A stretch of 64,000 nucleotides of DNA from Nelumbo lutea (taxonomy: Eukaryota; Streptophyta; Magnoliopsida; Proteales; Nelumbonaceae). The notes under the pieces were generated by a model. That model worked only from the letters and a program-made list of their open reading frames with translations. It made no database searches and was not told the origin of the DNA. The translations under genes and the position numbers were made by a program. Shown one piece after another: positions 57,457 to 64,000 of the stretch; position 1 is the stretch's first letter, and every line of letters begins with the position of its first letter. The DNA is taken from positions 205,797,813-205,861,812 of the forward strand of contig JAKGHH010000001.1 in assembly GCA_022828595.1 (NCBI GenBank), in the 5' to 3' direction.

Positions 57457-60400
57457 TACGAAAATAAGAGAAAGACTTGAGTTGAATGAGAATGGTTCGA
57501 TGATTGATGAACGAGTTGAACCTTGTGTATTTATAGATTTAGAGTTAGAGTTTATGTATAACACTCAATTAGAGGATCGGATTACACTGAGCTCTATCAG
57601 ATAGAGTTTATCTTAGGCTGAACTCTATTTGATAGAGTTTATCAAGTTAGTTGAATCCTATCACAATCCAGATAGAGATATCACAAGTTCATCGCATATC
57701 TGTTTATACATCAGTATCTGATGACGTGGCAACATCTGATGACATAGCAATGGTATTATCCTCAATACGCCCCTTAAGCGAATGGGCATTGGGAGCACAT
57801 GCAACTTGTGCACTATGGCTGAAAAGCAAGGGGACGCTAATGGTTTGGTGAAGATGTCAGCCAACTGACCCAACAACTGAATGTGATGAAGCTAGAGGGA
57901 TTTCTTGAGAAGATGATCTCGTAAGAAGTGGAACTTGACTTCAATATGGCGAGTCCTTGCATGAAAGATCGGATGAGCAGCAAGATAACATGCTTCAACA
58001 TTATCACAGTAAAGTGACGGAGCTGATGGGAGTCGGATTCCGAGATCCATTAAGAGGGACTGCAACCAAATTAATTCAGTAGTAGTATTTGCAAGAGACT
58101 TGAATTCAGCTTCTATACTTGATCTGGCAACTATCTGCTGCTTCTTGGCACTCTAGCTCACTAGATGTGAACCAAGATAAACACAATAGCCACCAATAGA
58201 ATGGCGGTCATCAAGGCATCTAGCCTAGTCAGCATTGGAGAAGGCAATGAGACGAATGGAGGATTGAGAAGAGAAGAATAAAGTGTGATCTAGGGTATGT
58301 AGAAGATACCGAAGAATACACTTAACTACTATCCAATGTTCGTCCATGGGATTATGTAAGAACTAGCGAGCCTTGTTAACTGTAAAACTGGTGTCAAGAC
58401 GAGTGAGAGTGAGATATTGCAATCCTCCAACAATACTCCTGTACTGAGATGGGTCAGAGAGAGATGCTCCATGAAGCCTGGAGAGTTTAGTAGTCACTGC
58501 CATAGGAGTGGAGAGAGACTTCGCACCATCAAGGCTAGCACGATGAAGGAGATCAATGATATACCAACACTGACAAAGATAAAGTCCATTGTGATCTCTG
58601 TGAGCTTCAATACCCAAGAAATAATGTAGGTCACCAAGATCCTTAAGCTGAAACATTTGGCTCAGTTTGGTTATCACAGACCAAAAAAGAGTTGGTGAAG
58701 AACTAGTGAGTATAACATCATCCACATATAATAACAAATATATACGATGAGCACCATAAGAATAAATAAACAGAGAGGGATCACAATGAGAGGTACAGAA
58801 GCTTAGTTCAACAAGCTTAGAGCTAAGGCGTGAGAACTAAGCTCGAGGAGCCTATCGAAGGCCATAGAGTGCCTTGGACAATTTGCACACATGAGTAGGG
58901 CGATCAGCATCCTCAAAACCCTTAGGTTGCCACATATAGATATTCTTAGTGACAAGCCCATTGAGAAAAGCATTGTCAAAGTCCAATTGTCGAATGACCC
59001 ACTGATGGGAAACTGCATGAGAGAGAATAGTACGAATGGTGGTGGGTTTAATGATTGGACTAAAGTTGTCAGAAAAATCCACACCCAATATCTAATTGAA
59101 ACCCTGAGCAACAAGCTGGGCTTTATAGCAATCCACATATCCATCAAGTTTTCTTTTGATCTTATACACCCACTTAGAGCCGACCACATTCATCGAAGGA
59201 CAATATGGTACGAGATCCCAAGTTTTATTTTGAACAAGAGCTTAAAACTCTCTGGACATCGCATCACACCAATGATGATGTTTAGAGGCTTTGGAGTAAG
59301 TGTTGGGTTTAGATTCAATAGCAGCAACAGATGCATTATAACAAAGAGGAAGAGGGTAACGAATGGCTAGAGAGGCCTCAGCACGCATGGACTGGGTAAC
59401 CATAGAATGAGTCTGCCGAACAAGAGCAGGAACCAGTTGTGTGGAGTCCAAGAGATCATGAACCAACTGAGTTTGAGGTCGAGTATGTGGTAGTTCATCT
59501 GAAGTGGAAACAAGTTCAGCACTCTCAACATTAGTGTTGCAGCTGCCCGATCTGGGTGCATTTGTCCCGGGAGATGTCTAAGGTGAAGATGGAGCTACAG
59601 AAGCATATCCCCTTTGATGATTTATACAAACTAGAAAAAGTATGACGCCATTAGTACAAGAACCCAGAGATGGTGTCGGTTGTGGCAACCCAGGAAACAA
59701 CTCTTCATCAAAGATAACAAGGTGACAAATGTAGAGGCGACCTATCTTGACATCATAACAGCGGTAACCCTTGTGAGAGGAATTGTACCCCAAAAATATG
59801 CAAAGAGAAGACCTATAATCCATTTTATGCCAATTGTATGGTCATAGAAAAGGGTAACATGCACAACCAAAAGTACGAAGCATAGAATAATCTAGTGTGT
59901 GCTGAAATAAAATTTCATATGGTGACTTGCCTTTGAGAGTCTGAGAAGGGATGTGGTTAATCAAGAAAACCATAGGAGCTGGTCCCCATACATCTGAATA
60001 AATCTAAATAAATCAACTCTAATGGATGACTATATTGGACTCAACAGGGGCTGGTCCCCATACATCTGAATAAATCAACTCTAATGGATGACTATAAGAA
60101 GTAGATGAAGCGGAGAGGGGAAGACAATGACTCTTTCCTAATTGACATGCATGACAAAATGGTAAACTAAACGAACCATTGTAGGGAAGACCAAACTAAG
60201 AGAGCACATGCCAAACCACTTTGATTGAAGCATGTCCAAGCCGATGACGACAAACCCAAACTGATGCTTTTTCACCAACAAATGCAGTACTACCGGATGA
60301 CGAAGCAGAAGTGATAGATGCTGAAGTAGGGAATTGATAGAGTCCACCTTTACTGAGCCCACGGAGTAGAACTCTCCCCATATGGTCCTTGAAATGAAAA

Positions 60401-61934
60401 TAAGAATGATGAAATTCAAAGACAACATTGTTATGTTTGGTAAATTTTCTGACATAAAGCAAATTCTTTGTAATGGAGGGAACATAATAAATATCCTCGA
60501 GATAAAATTTATTGTCATTATGAGAAATAACTAAAGAACTAATATTTTTTATCTCCAAATCTGTGCCATTACCGATTTTCACTTGATCAGACCCTCCATA
60601 GTCTGATCAAATCTATAGATTGTCTAGATCAAACTGAGATGCGGAATCAGTGTGAAAAGCAACTAGATCAGAAGTAGGGTTTTGAGCAAGCTGCCGATCA
60701 CCACCAAGATATAAAATATCAAAATGACACTTGCATTTCCAAACACCATGGCCAGGAATGTTACACAATTGGCAAACAATGGTATTGTCGTGTCCTCTAC
60801 CATGTCCAAAACCATCATTTTGATTCCCATGACCACCTCCGCCTCTTCTGTGCTGTGAGTTATTGCGCAACTACTAGGATTGTTATGAGTGATATTTATT
60901 ATTTGAAGCAAGATTGGAAGAAGCACCATCATCTAATTTAATATAGTGGTTTTCTCGGAGCCAAGACTCATGATTGAGTAATTAGCCAACAACATCAGAA
61001 ATTCTCAATTTATCAAAATTAGGTCGATTAGCAATAGCAGTAATAATGGATTCATATTCAGATCCGAGTCCACTCAAGATACACAAAACAAGATCCTGTC
61101 GGGAGACATGTTAAAAAACAGACAGCAGAAAGATTGTTAGCAGTACCTTTGGCTTTCTGTATATATTTGGAAATGGAAAGGGTACCTTTCTTGAGACTTT
61201 GGAGCTGTCTCTTCAACTGCAAAATTCTGCATCGGGTGTGTGAAGCAAATGACTCTCCCAACGCACTCCACACTTCAGCTGATGAAGACATACCTACAAC
61301 TTGAGTGAGTACACAGTCAGTGAGGGATGAAATGATCCAGCTAAGCCGATCCAGTTGGTACCAATGATCAAATACTGGATTGACAATCTTCTTTGATGGA
61401 TCCTCTAGATCATCAATTTCTTCAGGAGGTGAAAAGGTTTTTCCCTCCACTATTCACATAAGTTTGTGAGTTCTGAGAATGGGAAGAAGCTGCACATGCC
61501 ATAGGAGATAGTTGTCAGCTTGATGGATAGAAAATGAGTGATGTTGGGCATCGATCTTGGTGTACCTAGAGTAGTTGCTGAAGTCAATGACCCTAGGTTG
61601 TTGATCTCTCCTCCTATCAAACTATTGAATGAAGCCATGTCAATGTGGCTCTGCTACCAAATTAAAGAAATAATGAGAGACCTGAATTGAATGAGAGTAG
61701 TTCAATAGAGAACCAGTCGAACCTTGTATATTTATAGATACAAGAGTTAGAGTTTATGTACAATACTCAATTAGGAGATCAGATTACACTGAGCTCTATC
61801 AGATAGAGTTTATCCAGACTGAACTCTATCTGATAGAGTTTATCAAGTTAGTTGAGTTCTATCACAATCCAGATAGAGATTGCATATCTATTTGTACATC
61901 AGTATCTGATGATGTGGCAATGGTATTATCCTCA
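57457..61934 (-). mobile_element. second copia LTR retrotransposon, degenerate
   Basis: LTRs are at about 61663-61934 (5' on the minus strand) and 57457-57764 (3'). On the minus strand they start TGAGGATAATACCATTG. The primer-binding site TGGTAGCAGAGCC is at 61659, three bases after the 5' LTR, and a purine-rich AAGGGGCG precedes the 3' LTR. Each LTR carries a TATA sequence (CTATAAATA) and repeated CTCTATCAGATAGAG-like palindromes. Outer LTR ends have drifted and I could not find a matching target duplication. Confidence 0.88.
57800..61638 (-). pseudogene. copia gag-pol polyprotein with deleted integrase core
   Basis: It starts at ATG 61638 (MASFNSLIGGEINNLG). Gag runs to about 61058 with breaks. 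A good CCHC knuckle (CQLCNIPGHGVWKC) is near 60770. The GAG-pre-integrase part is 60582-60138. Between about 60100 and 59930 the catalytic centre of integrase is missing and a block of about 55 bases is duplicated in tandem (ggctggtccccatacatctg at about 59979 and 60050). Later pieces are FLGYNSSHKGYRC (59780), reverse transcriptase DNAFLNGLVTKNIYMW (about 58960) and LLYVDDVIL (58735), RNase H remnants, and QLADIFTKPL (about 57870). It is non-functional. Confidence 0.87.
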
Positions 61935-61974
61935 ATATTTTAAAAAATCACTTTTATGAAAGCACTTCTTTAAA

Positions 61975-62290
61975 GTTATGCATTTTTTGCCATTTTTCTG
62001 CTATTTTTTGCATTTTTGTAATTTATTTGTAATTTTTTGTATTTTTTGAAAATTGGTATTTTTCTACATTTTCTAAAATTTTCTGGTATTTTTCTACATT
62101 TCCTACAATTTTTTTAGTGCTTTTCTGCACAATTTTTTCATTTTTTTGGTATTTTTCTGCATTTCTCTGGTATTTTTTTGCATATTTTCTAATTTTTTCT
62201 ACAAAAGTTCTGAATTTTCTGCAATTTTTAGTATTTTTTGCATTTTCTGCAATTTTTCTACTATTTTCTACATTTATATACATTTTTTTT
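61975..62290. repeat. T-rich degenerate tandem repeat (GGTATTTTTCTGCATTTTCT)
   Basis: Variants of ggtatttttctgcattttct and tgcaattttt repeat at roughly 20-35 base intervals. The opposite-strand frame (YQKNAEKYQKN-like peptide) is a by-product of the repeat. Confidence 0.6.
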
Positions 62291-62599
62291 GCATTTTCGG
62301 GTACACGGGTTGACCTAACTCATTTTTGTCACATGGCATCCTTGAGAAAGATTATTCTCTCAAAAATTATTATTTCGAGTAGATGGGTCGTCCCGACCCA
62401 TTTTTGTATTTATAGGTGAGGGTAGGTGGGTTAGTATGGGTGAGGGTGGTTAAGGGTCAATGGGTCAAGTGGGTTAGGGTGGGTTGTGACCCTTGAACAA
62501 TGATTGATTATGGGTCATGGTGGGTTGATTGGTCAATATGGGTGGGATGGTATTCAACCCTTACCCAACCCATCCCAACCCACCCATTTGCCACCCCTA
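62291..62599. repeat. hAT-like repeat end, GGGTGGG-rich
   Basis: gggtgagggtaggtgggtt, gggtcaagtgggttaggg and acccaacccatcccaaccc lead to the terminus TTTGCCACCCCTA at about 62587-62599, as in 55808-56829. The left end may lie beyond the copia element. Confidence 0.45.
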
Positions 62600-62621
62600 G
62601 TAGTCCGTTATTCGTGTATTA

Positions 62622-63121
62622 TGGGTAAATTGCTGTAATCTTCCTTGAAGTTTTTGACCGTTGCTAAAATCTCCTTTGTGTTTGTAATTGCAATCACCTT
62701 CTTTGGACTTTTTTTATATAGTTGCAAGTATATCCCCTACATTAGAATCTTCTAAAAAGAAATACAAAAATATCCAAATTACTATTGAAGTTGGTTTCTA
62801 CATAAAAGTAATACAAATTTTATAAATAGAAAAAAATAGAGAATTTAAAGTTGCAACTTTGCCTTTGAATAATTGATATGAAGGGAAATTTTGGAAAATA
62901 ATTCAATTTCAGAGATTGGAAGAGTTTGGGCTATCGATTCATATGAGAAAAATTGAAAAATAAACATTTTGACCAAAAGTAACTACATGGGTATTTGGGG
63001 CATTTTCATGCCTATTTTTAGAAGATTCTAACAAAGGGGTTCTACATGCAACCATGTCATAAAGTTTAGGGGAGCTGATTACAATTACCAAACTTCAGGG
63101 GAGGTTTTAGTAATTTACTCA
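62622..63121. mobile_element. MITE with long inverted ends and TTA duplication (family C)
   Basis: The left end TGGGTAAATTGCTGTAATCT and right end (complement TGAGTAAATTACTAAAACCT) begin long imperfect inverted repeats that share further blocks such as TTAGAATCTTCTAAAAA. TTA flanks the element at 62619-62621 and 63122-63124. The length is 500 bases. A left-end relative is at 44156-44280. Confidence 0.7.
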
Positions 63122-63399
63122 TTATTTTAATTATTCATTAGTCAAACCCCAAAGCATCTGTTTTGTTAAGTAAAGCTAGAATAGAAGAAACTCTCTAATG
63201 TTTCTTAGGCTTAATTTAGAAAGAATACACCAACTAAGGGATAGACCAGTTGGTGTGATGGATGAATTGTCCCAGCAGTGGTGCGGTTTTGAATCCCACT
63301 ATTATCATTTCCGTAAGAAAAGAGCTATTGCTATGATGTTGTATTATTCACTTAAAAGAGTAACAACCCCTATGGGGTTGTCAAGTAGTGATTAATACC

Positions 63400-63625
63400 A
63401 AAATAAAAGTATAGAGTGCAAATACAAGTTTAGAAATACAAAATTCAAGGTTTTACATTCTACATATTTGTATTTGTACTCCTTCCAAACTAAGTCTTAT
63501 AAATACAAATATGTATTTGCACTCAATTTGGAAAGAGTACAAATACAAATATGTACAATACAAATACATACAAAATATAAGGTTTTACACTCTACATATT
63601 TGTATTTGTACTCCTTCCACATTGA
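63400..63625. repeat. clustered direct and inverted copies of an ATTTGTATTTGTACTCCTTCC motif
   Basis: The segment aaggttttaca(t/c)tctacatatttgtatttgtactccttcca appears at about 63448-63489 and 63579-63620, with an inverted counterpart (ggaaagagtacaaatacaaa) at about 63530-63549. It looks like joined fragments of one element. Confidence 0.55.
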
Positions 63626-64000
63626 GCCTTTGCTTTTTATTTTCAGGAGTACATTAGCTTATTTTAAGAAGAGCCAATGAATGATGATATGAAACATTGT
63701 CAAAAATTAAAATTAATTACATCTAGATGTTAGGCATGAGCAACAGATGATAGTAAAAGTTCTATTAAATTTCTTATGAATGTTTACATAAATAATAATT
63801 AAATAATTTAATTTATAATAATTATTAATAATTACTTTTGTTCTAAGCAAACTTAAAGTTAAGTTAATGAAAATGCTAAAGCTTAAGTTTACTTAATTTT
63901 AATGTAATTATTTTTCTATTTTACTTATTTTAGGTTTGTCTTTATATTAAAATTAAGTATTTCCAAGTTATAAGTAAATACAAATATTTTATAAGAGTAC
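63626..64000. other. AT-rich end of window, nothing recognised
   Basis: High A+T with short homopolymers; no coding or element signal. Confidence 0.4.

Noticed and set aside
62023..62283. Lys/Asn-rich minus-strand frame that looks like a coiled coil
   Set aside because: It is a translation of the T-rich tandem repeat, with no start context or conservation evidence.

Overview
The window looks like AT-rich nuclear DNA of a flowering plant: intron-containing genes with GT-AG introns, plant-type gene families (nepenthesin-like aspartic proteases, a plant ankyrin/PGG membrane protein, an h-type-like thioredoxin) and a dense load of plant-style retroelements and MITEs. I cannot name the species from sequence alone. 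Host genes fill only a small part; most of the 64 kb is transposon sequence and its decay products.

Layout. 1-5.1 kb: repeats (a possible CACTA-type end, a GA-rich minisatellite), no confident gene. 5.2-6.6 kb: single-exon aspartic protease on + (AP1). 7.2-13.3 kb: degenerate L1-type LINE on -. 13.3-16 kb: dispersed repeats and one MITE. 16.06-18.75 kb: gag-only Ty3/gypsy-like LTR element with intact 5-bp target duplication. 19.7-22.2 kb: three-exon thioredoxin-like gene on + in which both active-site cysteines are replaced. 22.9-23.8 kb: nest of three MITEs. 25.7-36.9 kb: five-exon ankyrin-repeat/PGG gene on -, with a retrotransposon-gag-like N-terminus and a 7.1-kb intron full of MITEs. 37.5-38.0 kb: transposon ends. 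39.27-43.68 kb: broken copia element on - with perfect target duplication. 43.7-50.3 kb: MITEs, including two abutting inverted copies, and a scrambled protease gene scrap. 51.2-52.5 kb: second single-exon aspartic protease on - (AP2, CDR1-like). 53.6-57.4 kb: AT-rich diverged repeats, an hAT-like element and palindromic tandem repeats. 57.46-61.93 kb: second broken copia on -. 62-64 kb: T-rich tandem repeat and a TTA-flanked MITE.

How the genes relate. AP1, AP2 and the scrap at 46.37 kb belong to one family and may mark an old duplicated protease locus expanded by transposons. Aspartic proteases of this group and ankyrin-PGG proteins are often linked to plant defence, but co-function here is only an inference from family knowledge. 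The recurrent structural theme is a high-copy MITE family with TTA target duplications (at least eight copies, two nested in each other) and a separate hairpin MITE family with two copies. The most unusual coding observations are the gag-like/ankyrin fusion and the cysteine-less thioredoxin fold. No CRISPR array, tRNA or rRNA gene was seen.
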